This document shows positions 17,283 to 25,361 of a stretch of DNA of 64,000 bases, piece after piece (position 1 is the stretch's first letter; the number at the start of each line of letters is the position of its first letter). The notes under the pieces were generated by a model. That model saw only the letters and a list, made by a program, of their open reading frames with translations. It made no database searches and was not told the DNA's origin. Position numbers and translations under genes: made by a program. Source of the DNA: Aquitalea magnusonii (lineage in GTDB: Bacteria; Pseudomonadota; Gammaproteobacteria; Burkholderiales; Chromobacteriaceae); NCBI RefSeq assembly GCF_002217795.2, contig NZ_AP018823.1:1736001-1800000 (forward strand). Reading direction: 5' to 3'.

Positions 17283-18827
17283 CTACTTTGCTGGCAAGTC
17301 CAGTGGCAGGCCAAGCTGTTGCTGTTCTGCGCTCTGGCGTCGCCGCGCACTCTTGCCCGGCGGGCGCTGGCGTGAACCATGGCGCGCGACAATGGCCGCT
17401 TTTTCAGCCTTTACTTCCGGCTGCTTGCGCCAGGCATGCAGGCGCTGCTTGGCCTGCCGGGTGGCGCTTTCCAGCTCGCATGGCGGTGTGCTCAGCGCCT
17501 GATCACCGCACAGGCCGTATTGCTGGCGCAGGCGGTCCGGCATTTTCCACGGCTCGAACAGCCAGCCATCCGGCACCTGTTGCATCTGCGGCAGCCAGCG
17601 GCGCACAAAGCGGCCTTGCGGGTCGTGATCCATCGCCTGCTTTACCGGGTTGTACACCCGAGTGGTGTTGATGCCGGTGGTGCCGGACTGCATTTGCAGC
17701 TGACTCCAGTGGATGCCGGGTTCGTAATCCAGAAACGCCCGCGCCAGCCACAGCCCCACCGGCCGCCAGTGCAGCCACAGCGGGTAGGCCGCCACCGATA
17801 CCAGCATGGCGCGCATGCGGAAGTTCAGCCAGCCGGTGTGATTGAGCATGGCCACGCAGGCATCCACCAGCGGCCAGCCGGTGCGGCCCTGCATCAGCAC
17901 CTGCAAGCGGGCATCGTCATGTTCCGCCTCGCGCAGGCCATCGTAGCCACGGTGCATATTGCGCCATTCGATTTCCGGTTCGGATTCCAGCTTCTGCATG
18001 AAATGACAATGCCAGTGCAGGCGGCTGATGAAGGCCTGCAAGCCCTTGCGTTGGCGGCTGTTTTCCGGCGGCAGGCGTTGCAGCTGGCGGTGTGTGGCTT
18101 GCACGATTTCGCGCAGGCTCAGGCAACCCATGGCCAGATATGGGGAGAGGCGTGAGCAGGCGGTGGGCGCGGATAGCGGCGAGGAAATACCGCCGCGATA
18201 CTGCGCGCTGCGCTGTTGCAGGAAGTCCTGTAATACCGCAATGGCGCGGCGACGGCCACCATGCTGGCGCTGTGGCGGGTCAAACGCAAAGATGCCCAGG
18301 CTGTCGGCACCGGGTGCGGTCATGACGGGCAGCGGGCAGGGCGCGGCCTGCAGCGCGGGCACCGGCAGGCAGGGCTGGCTGACAAACTGCTCCCAGCGTG
18401 CGGCCCAGCCGTCGCGCGAGCGCAAACGGCGGATAACACCGGTCTGGGCGAATTCCTGCCATTGCACTCGCTGTTGCAGGCACCAGCGGCCTACTGCCAG
18501 ATCGCGCTGATAGCTAAAACCATTGCCGGTTTCCTCGTGCGCATACAGCGCAGCAAACGGCATGGCGGCATGCAGGCGCGCCAGCACCTCGACCGCCTCG
18601 CCCACCTGGATCAGCAGCGGCATTCCGCGGGCAGCCAGCGAGGCCGCCAGGTCCTGCACGCATTCCAGCGCAAAGTGGTAGTGCTGACTGGAGGCATCCG
18701 GCTGCTGCCACAGCGCGGGCTCGATGATGTACAGGCACAGCACCGGCCCGGCCAGGCTGGCAGCCGTCAGGGCAGCGTGATCGTGCAGGCGCAAGTCACG
18801 CTTGAACCAGACCACCCCGACGCTCAC
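17283..18827 (-). CDS. phr: deoxyribodipyrimidine photolyase (cryptochrome/photolyase family)
   Basis: A 514-residue flavoprotein that repairs UV pyrimidine dimers with blue light. The N-terminal antenna domain starts VGVVWFKRDLRLHDHAAL. The C-terminal FAD domain includes GRTGWPLVDACVAMLNHTGW and NFRMRAMLVSVAAYPL, and the tail is Lys/Arg/Gln-rich. The start is a GTG at 18827 whose GTGA overlaps the stop of the preceding FAD gene by four bases, a sign of translational coupling; the open frame to 18971 lies inside that gene. The block NPVKQAMDHDPQGRFVRRW marks a specific subgroup seen in proteobacteria. It is the last gene of the 13-gene light-stress operon. Confidence 0.92.
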   Translation of the reverse strand: MSVGVVWFKRDLRLHDHAALTAASLAGPVLCLYIIEPALWQQPDASSQHYHFALECVQDLAASLAARGMPLLIQVGEAVEVLARLHAAMPFAALYAHEETGNGFSYQRDLAVGRWCLQQRVQWQEFAQTGVIRRLRSRDGWAARWEQFVSQPCLPVPALQAAPCPLPVMTAPGADSLGIFAFDPPQRQHGGRRRAIAVLQDFLQQRSAQYRGGISSPLSAPTACSRLSPYLAMGCLSLREIVQATHRQLQRLPPENSRQRKGLQAFISRLHWHCHFMQKLESEPEIEWRNMHRGYDGLREAEHDDARLQVLMQGRTGWPLVDACVAMLNHTGWLNFRMRAMLVSVAAYPLWLHWRPVGLWLARAFLDYEPGIHWSQLQMQSGTTGINTTRVYNPVKQAMDHDPQGRFVRRWLPQMQQVPDGWLFEPWKMPDRLRQQYGLCGDQALSTPPCELESATRQAKQRLHAWRKQPEVKAEKAAIVARHGSRQRPPGKSARRRQSAEQQQLGLPLDLPAK

Positions 18828-19831
18828 GGCTGCCAGGGACCCAGTACGCTGGCAGCCAGATGACGGCCGCTGAGCCAGGCACCTTCCACCTTGCCGCCGT
18901 GCAACCAGTCGCCACACAGGCCGATGCCGCTGGCGGCATCCCACACGCTGCCGTGCTGGCTGGCGTGGCAATCAGCATAGCGCCAGCGATGGCTGCTCAG
19001 TACCGTGCAGGCCGGGGCACCCAAGGCCCGGAATGCATCCAGCAGCCGCTCGCCCACCTCGCTGGCAGGCTGCTCCAGATGTGCAGCACTCCACTCGGCA
19101 TTGGCTTGCAGCACCCAGCACGGCGCACCGCTGCGGCCGGGTTTGCTGTCGTTGCGGGCAATCCAGCGCAGCGGGCCTGCATTGACAAAGGCCGCAGCAA
19201 AGCCCGGCTCGAAGGAGGTGTCGGGCTGCACCATCACCGTCCAGCAAGGCAGCATGGGCTGCGCTGCTGCCACGGCGGCCAATGCGGGCTGGCTATCGGC
19301 CAACAGGGTTGCGGCCTGCGGCGCGGGTATTGCCAGCAGCACCCGGCTGAACAGTTCGGGCAGCAGGCCGTGTTCGACGGTTTCCAGTTGCCAGCCCGCT
19401 ACGCTGTGATGCAGGCGGCAGACGGTGTGCTGACTGCGCACGCTCAGTCCATCCGCCAGTGCCTTGCACGGGGCCGACATGCCGGGCAGGCCGACATAAC
19501 GTGCCGGAGCCTCGTGCTGATCGTGCGGCGTGCTGCTGCCTGGCTGGCCCAGCACTGCCGGGGTGATCGGCCATTCCGCCACCACCCCGGCGTCTAGCCA
19601 GTGCGCCACTTGCTGGCGGAAGGCCGGGTCGCGGGCGGTAAAGTATTGCGCGCCGTGGTCGGCCTGCCAGTTGTCGCCGCGCCGGGTACACAGACGGCCA
19701 CCCAGGCCGCGGCTTTTGTCAAAAATGGTGGTGCTAAGGCCAGCTTCATGCAACTGGCGTACACAGCTGAGGCCGGCGAGGCCTGCTCCGATGATGGCAA
19801 TCGAGGGGGAAGTCATGGTTTGCGTCTGCAT
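18824..19831 (-). CDS. renalase-like NAD(P)/FAD-dependent oxidoreductase
   Basis: A 335-residue flavoprotein. The FAD motif is IAIIGAGLAGLSCVRQLHEAG (within residues 11-32), then DKSRGLGGRLCTRR (about 38-51) and DHGAQYFTARDP (about 58-69), which mark the renalase-like group. Such proteins oxidise off-pathway reduced nicotinamide forms or amines; here the substrate is unknown. In many proteobacteria this gene travels with photolyases. It ends in a four-base overlap with the photolyase start. The ATG at 19831 and an ATG five codons on (19816) are both possible. Confidence 0.88.
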   Translation of the reverse strand: MQTQTMTSPSIAIIGAGLAGLSCVRQLHEAGLSTTIFDKSRGLGGRLCTRRGDNWQADHGAQYFTARDPAFRQQVAHWLDAGVVAEWPITPAVLGQPGSSTPHDQHEAPARYVGLPGMSAPCKALADGLSVRSQHTVCRLHHSVAGWQLETVEHGLLPELFSRVLLAIPAPQAATLLADSQPALAAVAAAQPMLPCWTVMVQPDTSFEPGFAAAFVNAGPLRWIARNDSKPGRSGAPCWVLQANAEWSAAHLEQPASEVGERLLDAFRALGAPACTVLSSHRWRYADCHASQHGSVWDAASGIGLCGDWLHGGKVEGAWLSGRHLAASVLGPWQP

Positions 19832-19855
19832 GATGGTGTGAGATTGAAGGGCCGC

Positions 19856-20080
19856 TCAAAGCCAGCCCTGTCGCCAGCAACTGCTGTCGGTGAGGGCTTG
19901 CCAGGCAATGATGCGGCTGCGGCGGGTGTAGACCGCTTCCAGCTCCACTTCGGTAATCGGCTGGCTGGGGTCGTCCGGCAGCAGCACGCGGGTCACCAGG
20001 AAATGCTTTTCCTTGTGCTGCGGCTGCACGGCTGTCCATTTGCTCAGCAGCAGCTTGCGCGGGTTCAGGCGGACCGGCAT
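19856..20080 (-). CDS. TIGR02450-family Trp-rich small protein
   Basis: A 74-residue protein matching the TIGR02450 family: the opening RLNPRKLLLSKWTAVQP and the end WQALTDSSCWRQGWL, with Trp residues at the positions typical for the family. Function is unknown. It is repeatedly found next to photolyase or cryptochrome genes, as here. It begins three bases after the lipocalin stop, so the two are in one transcript. Confidence 0.9.
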   Translation of the reverse strand: MPVRLNPRKLLLSKWTAVQPQHKEKHFLVTRVLLPDDPSQPITEVELEAVYTRRSRIIAWQALTDSSCWRQGWL

Positions 20081-20083
20081 GGC

Positions 20084-20638
20084 TTAGCTGTCGCTACGGG
20101 TCTGCGGCACGTAAATCAGCTGCTCGGTGGCAAAGCCCAGCGCTTTGGCTTGCTGCAGCAGTGGGTCCAGCACGGCCTGTGGCAGTTGTTTGTCACGCGC
20201 CAGAATCCACAGGTAAGAGCGGTCGTTACCGGCGATCATCGCCCAGCGGTAGTCCGGATCCAGCGCCACCACGTGGTAGCCACCATAGAAGGGGCCGAAG
20301 AACGACACCTTGAGCGAAGCCACCGTGCTGTCGCCATTGAACAGTGCGCGGCCTTCTGCCTGTTTCCAGCTTCCCTGTGCCGTGGCATAGCCGCGGTTGA
20401 TCACCTGCACGCTGCCGTCGGCCTGCGGGGTATAGCGGGCGCTGACATCGCTCATGCCGCGCTCGAAGCTGTGGTCGAGGCGGGCAATTTCATACCATTT
20501 GCCAGTGTAGCGTTGCAGCTCGAAACCGCTCACCGGCTTGATGCCGGGCGGCGGCAGGGTGGAGCAGGCGGCCAGCAGCAGGCTGCCAGCCAGTAACAAC
20601 AGGGTGCGCAGATGGGGGGGTAAAAGAGTGAGTCGCAT
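20084..20638 (-). CDS. blc: outer-membrane lipocalin (Blc-like lipoprotein)
   Basis: A 184-residue lipoprotein. The signal peptide ends in the lipobox LLAAC (Cys about 25). The lipocalin signature GKWYEIARLDHSFERG (about 44-59) is followed by the strands of the barrel and YLWILARD near the end. Blc proteins bind fatty acids or lysophospholipids under membrane stress, which suits its place with lipid-modifying enzymes. AAGGA precedes the ATG at 20638. An in-frame ATG at 20662 overlaps the stop of the previous gene as ATGA and is an alternative start, but it would put charged residues ahead of the signal. Confidence 0.9.
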   Translation of the reverse strand: MRLTLLPPHLRTLLLLAGSLLLAACSTLPPPGIKPVSGFELQRYTGKWYEIARLDHSFERGMSDVSARYTPQADGSVQVINRGYATAQGSWKQAEGRALFNGDSTVASLKVSFFGPFYGGYHVVALDPDYRWAMIAGNDRSYLWILARDKQLPQAVLDPLLQQAKALGFATEQLIYVPQTRSDS

Positions 20639-20658
20639 GATGGATTCCTTGTGTGGGT

Positions 20659-22188
20659 TCATAACTGGTCGAGTTGTTGCAGGATGGCCGCCGCGCTGTG
20701 GCGGATGGCCTCTTGTTCTGCGGCTGGCATCTTGTCCAACTGGCGGTAAACCAGCGCCAGTCGCGGGTTGTCGCCCAGCCGGGGGCGCTGGCGCTGGAAG
20801 AAGTCCCAGTACAGCGCATTGAAGGGGCAGGCATCGGCACCGTGCCGTACATCGCGACGGTAACGGCAGTCGCCACAGTAATTGCCCATGCGGTGCAGGT
20901 AGGCATTGCCGGATACATAAGGCTTGCTGGCCAAGAGGCCGCCATCGGCAAACTGGCTCATGCCCACGGTATTGGGCAGTTCCACCCATTCGAAGGCGTC
21001 GATATACACCCCCAGATACCATTCATGCAGCGCCTGCGGTGACAGCCCGGCCAGCAGCGAAAAATTGCCGATCACCATCAACCGCTGGATGTGGTGGGCA
21101 TAGGCCAGTTGCAAGGACTGGCCGATGGCGTGGGCCAGGCAGCGCATGCCGGTTTGGCCATGCCAGAACCATTCCGGCAGCGGGCGCTGGTGGTCGAAGG
21201 CATTGCTGTCGGCATAGCCGGGCATGCGCGCCCAGTACACGCCGCGCACGTATTCGCGCCAGCCCAGAATCTGGCGGATGAAACCTTCCACTGCCGGCAG
21301 CGGGGTCAGGCCGTCCTGCCAGGCTTGCTCCGCCGCGGCCACCACTTCCCGCGGTGACAGCATCTTGGTATTGAGGGCAAAGAACAGCAGCGAATGGAAC
21401 AGATAGGGCGTTTCGCTGTGCATGGCGTCCTGGTAATCACCAAAATGCGGCAGGCCGTGGCGGATGAAGTGATCGAGTTGCTGCAAGGCCTCGGCGCGGT
21501 TCAGCGGCCAGCGCAAGGCGTCGGCAGCGGGGTTGCCGAACGATTGCACCCCGGCGGCTTGCAGCGTGTGCCACAAGGCCTGATGGTCGTGGCCGGGGCG
21601 GGTGTCCTGCGGCGGTGGCGGGCTGCCACGCCAGGGTTTGCGGTTGTCGTGATCGTAGTTCCACTCGCCGCCCACCGGCTTGCCGTCCGGCTGTAGCAGC
21701 ACACGGTGGCGCTTGCGCATCTGGCGGTAAAACACTTCCATGCGCCATTGCGCCTTGCCGGCAAACAGCTGGCCTGCTTCATGGCGTGTGGTGTAAAAGT
21801 GCTCGCTGTCCACCATCCGGCACGGGATGCTTTGCCGGCTGGCCCACTGCTGCAATTGCTGGTCCAGCCGCCATTCGTCCGGTGCCTGCCAGGCAAATTC
21901 CGTGGCCTGATAGTGCTGGCACAGCGCGTCCAGATTGTCCTCCAGCGTGCCGCGATTGCTGGGGTCGTCGATGGCAACATAGCGCACGCGGTGGCCAGCA
22001 GCCTTCAGCTGGCGGGCAAAGTCACGCATGCCGGCCAGCACCGCCAACAGCTTTTGCGCGTGGTGCAGCACATAGCCGGTTTCCTGCTGCAGCTCCAACA
22101 GCAGGTAGACCACATCGGCCTCGTGGCTGGCAAACCAGCTGTGCTGCGGATTGAGCTGGTCGCCCAGTATCAGCCGCAGGGTGGTCAT
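20659..22188 (-). CDS. PhrB-type iron-sulfur bacterial cryptochrome / (6-4) photolyase
   Basis: A 509-residue FeS-BCP family member. It opens with TLRLILGDQLNPQHSWF and contains the long helical FAD domain with MPGYADSNAFDHQRPLPEWFW. Four Cys fall at residues 350, 438, 441 and 454 (MRCLAHA, NYCGDC, DACPFN), the positions that hold the [4Fe-4S] cluster in the Agrobacterium PhrB (6-4) photolyase. So it should carry FAD plus the cluster and repair (6-4) photoproducts. The ATG at 22188 overlaps the cry-DASH stop as ATGA; the frame is open to 22200 only by four codons. Confidence 0.93.
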   Translation of the reverse strand: MTTLRLILGDQLNPQHSWFASHEADVVYLLLELQQETGYVLHHAQKLLAVLAGMRDFARQLKAAGHRVRYVAIDDPSNRGTLEDNLDALCQHYQATEFAWQAPDEWRLDQQLQQWASRQSIPCRMVDSEHFYTTRHEAGQLFAGKAQWRMEVFYRQMRKRHRVLLQPDGKPVGGEWNYDHDNRKPWRGSPPPPQDTRPGHDHQALWHTLQAAGVQSFGNPAADALRWPLNRAEALQQLDHFIRHGLPHFGDYQDAMHSETPYLFHSLLFFALNTKMLSPREVVAAAEQAWQDGLTPLPAVEGFIRQILGWREYVRGVYWARMPGYADSNAFDHQRPLPEWFWHGQTGMRCLAHAIGQSLQLAYAHHIQRLMVIGNFSLLAGLSPQALHEWYLGVYIDAFEWVELPNTVGMSQFADGGLLASKPYVSGNAYLHRMGNYCGDCRYRRDVRHGADACPFNALYWDFFQRQRPRLGDNPRLALVYRQLDKMPAAEQEAIRHSAAAILQQLDQL

Positions 22189-23462
22189 GGCTGGCTCCAC
22201 AACTGGCGGTAGTGGCCGTCGGCATCGTATTCAGCCGCTTGTTTGTCCGGGTTGAAGCGGCGGCCGCCGCGCGGGTCGGTTCCCAGCCCGGCCAGATACA
22301 GCCAGTTGCCCTGGTTCTGGCTGCAGTCATAGTCGAGCAGGCAGGCTTCGAACCAGGCCGCACCGGCACGCCAGTCGCATTGCAGTTCGTGAATCAGGTA
22401 GCTGGCCGCAATCTGGCGCATGCGATTGCCCAGATAGCCGGTGGTGGCCAGTTCACGCATGCCGGCGTCTATCAGTGCATGACCGGTTTGTCCGGCCATC
22501 CAGCGCTGGAATGCCGCCGGGTTGTGCGGCGGGCTGGCGCGTTGTGGCAGGCCGCCGGGGTGATACAGGCGGCGGCCATGCTGGCGTTGCAGCAGCTTGA
22601 AGTAATCCCGCCACAGCAGTTCAAACCACAGCCAGTAACTGCTGTCGCTATGGCCGTGTTCGGTCTCGAAGGCATGCAGCTGCTGTAACACCAGACGTGC
22701 TGACAGGCTGCCGCAGGCCAGCCACGGCGACAGCTTGCTGGAGTAGTCGATGCCATGCAGGCCGTTGCGGGTGGCCTTGTAGCTGTGCGGCAGGCCGCGC
22801 TGCAGGTATTGCGCCAGATGTGCCAGCGCGGCGGCCTCGCTGCCGGCAAAAGCGGCGTCCGGAAACGGAAAACTGGAGCGCGGGTCGACGGCCGGGTAGT
22901 CCATGGCAGCCAGTGGCTGGATCAGCTGACGCGCCGCGGGCGGCAGTGGTGGCAGCGACGGTGGCGGCAAGGGCGCGGCTGGCTGGATGGCGGCGGCTTC
23001 CACTTGCTGACGGAAGCGGGTGAACTGGTCTGGCAGCTGTGCATCTGCCCAGGGCAGGCTGTCCCGTGCCAGCAAGGTGGATTGCCAATGGCTGTGCACG
23101 GCAAGGCCGCAGGCCCGCAGGGCGGCCAGTTCGTCCTGTTCTTCCGGGGTGGCGATGTCCTCGCAGTAAATGGCAGTGGCGTCTATCTGGCTTGCCAGTG
23201 CGGGCAGCACGCTGGCCAGGCTGCCACTGGCATGCAGCAGGCCGCTACCTTGTTGTTGCAATGCAGTGGCCAGCCCCTGCAGCGCACTGTGGCGGAAGGC
23301 ACTGCGCCGTGCACTCACCCGGGCAAAGCCCCAGCGCGTGGTTTGCGGCAGGGGGCTGACATGAAGCGGCAGCAGGTAATCCGCCTGCTGGCAGGCGGCA
23401 GTCAGCGCCGGGTTGTCATGCAGGCGCAGGTCGTCTCGGAAACAATAGATCAGCGTGGTCAT
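22185..23462 (-). CDS. DASH-family cryptochrome/photolyase
   Basis: A 425-residue protein of the cry-DASH family. The N-terminal photolyase domain begins TLIYCFRDDLRLHDNPAL. The C-terminal FAD domain contains GNRMRQIAASYLIHELQCDW and CSQNQGNWLYLAGLGTDPRG, close to the DASH signature, and FNPDKQAAEYD near the end. DASH proteins repair dimers in single-stranded or looped DNA and may act as light sensors. It follows the DUF2256 gene by four bases and overlaps the PhrB-type gene by four, so all three should be made together. Confidence 0.93.
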   Translation of the reverse strand: MTTLIYCFRDDLRLHDNPALTAACQQADYLLPLHVSPLPQTTRWGFARVSARRSAFRHSALQGLATALQQQGSGLLHASGSLASVLPALASQIDATAIYCEDIATPEEQDELAALRACGLAVHSHWQSTLLARDSLPWADAQLPDQFTRFRQQVEAAAIQPAAPLPPPSLPPLPPAARQLIQPLAAMDYPAVDPRSSFPFPDAAFAGSEAAALAHLAQYLQRGLPHSYKATRNGLHGIDYSSKLSPWLACGSLSARLVLQQLHAFETEHGHSDSSYWLWFELLWRDYFKLLQRQHGRRLYHPGGLPQRASPPHNPAAFQRWMAGQTGHALIDAGMRELATTGYLGNRMRQIAASYLIHELQCDWRAGAAWFEACLLDYDCSQNQGNWLYLAGLGTDPRGGRRFNPDKQAAEYDADGHYRQLWSQP

Positions 23463-23466
23463 GGCT

Positions 23467-23613
23467 TCAGTGCTGCTGGCGGCAGCGTTCGGAACAGTAT
23501 TTCACCTCATCCCAGCAGCGCGCCCATTTGCGCCGCCAGCTCATCGGCTTGCCACAGGCCGCGCAGGGCTTGCTGGGCAGGCTGCTTTTGTTGCCGCGAA
23601 ATGGCGCTTTCAT
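23467..23613 (-). CDS. DUF2256 zinc-ribbon small protein
   Basis: A 48-residue protein with the DUF2256 pattern: an N-terminal basic stretch, CAACGKPMSWRRKWARCW (about 17-34), then YCSERCRQQH at the end. Four Cys (17, 20, 40, 44) can form a zinc ribbon; a fifth is at 33. Such genes are almost always beside cry-DASH or photolyase genes, and the function is not known. Its ATG at 23613 overlaps the stop of the preceding gene as ATGA, and it ends four bases before cry-DASH. Confidence 0.9.
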   Translation of the reverse strand: MKAPFRGNKSSLPSKPCAACGKPMSWRRKWARCWDEVKYCSERCRQQH

Positions 23614-24116
23614 GCGGGCCAACCCTGGTCATGCACCGACAGCAGGCGACGCAGCAGGCGCAGCGGCGCACCAATAAGCGGCAGCTTGTGCAGCAGCTCT
23701 TCGGCCGAGTCCCAGTAGTCGCGGTGCAGGCACACCTTGCCGTCAGCAGCAAAACGCAGGTGGCTGCCGCCGTGCAGCTGGTAGACCTTGCCCGCGCGGC
23801 GGAAGCTGAAATCCCAGGTAATGAAGGCCTGCTGGCCATCCAGCAATTGCTCGCGCACGCTGAACACCGGCTCTTCCAGCACGGCAAACATGTGGCGGAA
23901 GATGTCGGCAATGCCGTCGCGCCCGTGTACCTGGTTGAAGGGGTCGCGAAAGCGGGCGTCGACGGTGTAATAGTCGTCGATATGCAGCAGGCTGGCCGGG
24001 CTGAGTGTGGCATACCAGTCGGCCAGCGCTGCCAGCCGGGCTCTCAGTTGCGCGCCAGATGGCGCAGCAGCGGCAGTCTCAGCCGGTAGGGCAGTAGTGC
24101 GAGCAGCTTGATCCAT
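23610..24116 (-). CDS. SnoaL/NTF2-like fold protein
   Basis: A 168-residue protein with an NTF2-like fold (nuclear transport factor 2 family). The core runs from ALADWYATLSPASLLHIDDYY (about 29-49) through HGRDGIADIFRHMF and GSHLRFAADGKVCLHRDYWD. In this neighbourhood, relatives accompany the SDR, DUF1365 and CFA-type genes. It has no visible catalytic set and may be a small enzyme or binding partner. The only ATG is at 24116, which puts 73 bases of overlap with the preceding SDR gene; the first 25 residues, in the overlap, look unlike the family and an upstream-shifted reading could be an artefact. Confidence 0.8.
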   Translation of the reverse strand: MDQAARTTALPAETAAAAPSGAQLRARLAALADWYATLSPASLLHIDDYYTVDARFRDPFNQVHGRDGIADIFRHMFAVLEEPVFSVREQLLDGQQAFITWDFSFRRAGKVYQLHGGSHLRFAADGKVCLHRDYWDSAEELLHKLPLIGAPLRLLRRLLSVHDQGWPA

Positions 24117-24826
24117 AGCGTAAACCTGCGCGGAAAGTGAATTTCAAACCGGCCCTGTTCCAGGCCGCGCACAATGGCGCGGGCCGCGTCCTGCGGCTGC
24201 AGCAGCGCCGGCATGGCGAAGTCGTTCTTGGCGGTGAGCCGGGTGGCAACAAAGCCGGGATTGATCAGGTACACCTGCATGTCGTGCTGGTGCAGTTCGG
24301 CATGCAGCAGCTCGGCCAGATTGATCAGCGCTGCCTTGCTGGGCCCATACACACAGGCACCGGGCAGACCGACATAACCGGCCACGCTGGCGACCAGTGC
24401 GATGCCACCCTGACGGCGCGCCATCATGGCCGGCAGCATGGTTTCCAGCCCGTAATACACCCCGGCCAGATTGGTTTGCAGCGTGTCGCTGACCTGTTGC
24501 TGGCGGATGTCCCAGCAGCGCTCCGGCCGGTAGGCTGCCGCGCAGAACACGACCAGGTCCGGCAGGGCATCCTGCTGTTGCAAGCTGTCCCAGGCCTGTT
24601 GCCAGGCGGCGGGCTGGCTGACATCCAGCGGCAGCACGATGGCACGGGGCTGCCGTGCGGCCACCGCGTGCAGGCTGTCTACACCACGGGCCGACAGGAT
24701 CACCCGTGCGCCCAGTGCCAGCAGCTGGCTGGCCAGTGCGGCACCAATGCCGCTGGAGGCACCGACAATCCATACCGTCTGTTGCGGCCAGTTGCGCAGC
24801 GGGCGGTTAAGGGCGGGCAGCAACAT
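24044..24826 (-). CDS. short-chain dehydrogenase/reductase
   Basis: A 260-residue SDR. The cofactor motif is WIVGASSGIGAALASQLLALG (within residues 18-40). Catalytic residues are Ser in VASVAGYVG and the YGPSK motif (Tyr and Lys, about 160-164), and NPGFVATRLT follows. It uses NAD(P)H on an unknown substrate. In the same operon the CFA synthase, DUF1365 and FAD oxidoreductase suggest a lipid substrate. AAGGAG lies just before the ATG at 24826. The frame also runs up to 24871, inside the DUF3833 gene. Confidence 0.88.
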   Translation of the reverse strand: MLLPALNRPLRNWPQQTVWIVGASSGIGAALASQLLALGARVILSARGVDSLHAVAARQPRAIVLPLDVSQPAAWQQAWDSLQQQDALPDLVVFCAAAYRPERCWDIRQQQVSDTLQTNLAGVYYGLETMLPAMMARRQGGIALVASVAGYVGLPGACVYGPSKAALINLAELLHAELHQHDMQVYLINPGFVATRLTAKNDFAMPALLQPQDAARAIVRGLEQGRFEIHFPRRFTLWIKLLALLPYRLRLPLLRHLARN

Positions 24827-24830
24827 GGCC

Positions 24831-25361
24831 TTACTCCTTGCGGAAAAACAGGCTGACTTCACCCAGCGCAATGCTGAACTTGCTCATGCGCGCGCTATTG
24901 AGCAGGGTGTGTTCGTCCTGCAGGAACATCCAGTCGTCAAATTGCACGTCCCAGCTGCGGCCATCCACCGGCAGGCGCAAGGTGTAGCGCCAGTGCAGCG
25001 CATTGCCCGCCACTTCGCCATCGGCTACGCCCACCACATCCGCTGCCGTACCCTGCCATTTGCCATTACCCAGCGGCACCAGTCGCCACTGGCGCTGCTG
25101 GCGGCTGCCGTCGCTGTAGACAAAGCGTTCGTCCAGCAGCAGAGCATCACCCTGGCGCTGGCCGATGATGTCCACGGTAAATTGCTTGACCAGCGCACCG
25201 TTGCGGTCACGGAACATGCCCCAGGCGCGGGTGTGGCCCTCAAAAAAACGCGGCAAATCCAGCTGGGGTTTGTTGTCGCGGTATTGCTCCACTTGCGGTG
25301 TGCTGCAGGCACTGGTCAGCAACAGGGCGAGGAGGGGCAACAGGCGGCGCAGGGTTTTCAT
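24831..25361 (-). CDS. DUF3833 lipoprotein
   Basis: A 176-residue lipoprotein with a signal peptide and lipobox (LLTSAC, Cys about 19), then the DUF3833 body: LDLPRFFEGHTRAWGMFRDR, LDERFVYSDGSRQQRQW, and near the end LNSARMSKFSIALGEVSLFF. The function is unknown. The family is repeatedly found with CFA synthase and DUF1365 genes, so a role in membrane lipid modification or transport is likely. Its ATG at 25361 overlaps the CFA-type gene stop as ATGA. Confidence 0.9.
   Translation of the reverse strand: MKTLRRLLPLLALLLTSACSTPQVEQYRDNKPQLDLPRFFEGHTRAWGMFRDRNGALVKQFTVDIIGQRQGDALLLDERFVYSDGSRQQRQWRLVPLGNGKWQGTAADVVGVADGEVAGNALHWRYTLRLPVDGRSWDVQFDDWMFLQDEHTLLNSARMSKFSIALGEVSLFFRKE

Noticed and set aside
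22755..24089. Open frame of 444 codons on the plus strand
   Set aside because: It is antisense to cry-DASH, DUF2256 and the NTF2-like gene, all supported by family motifs.
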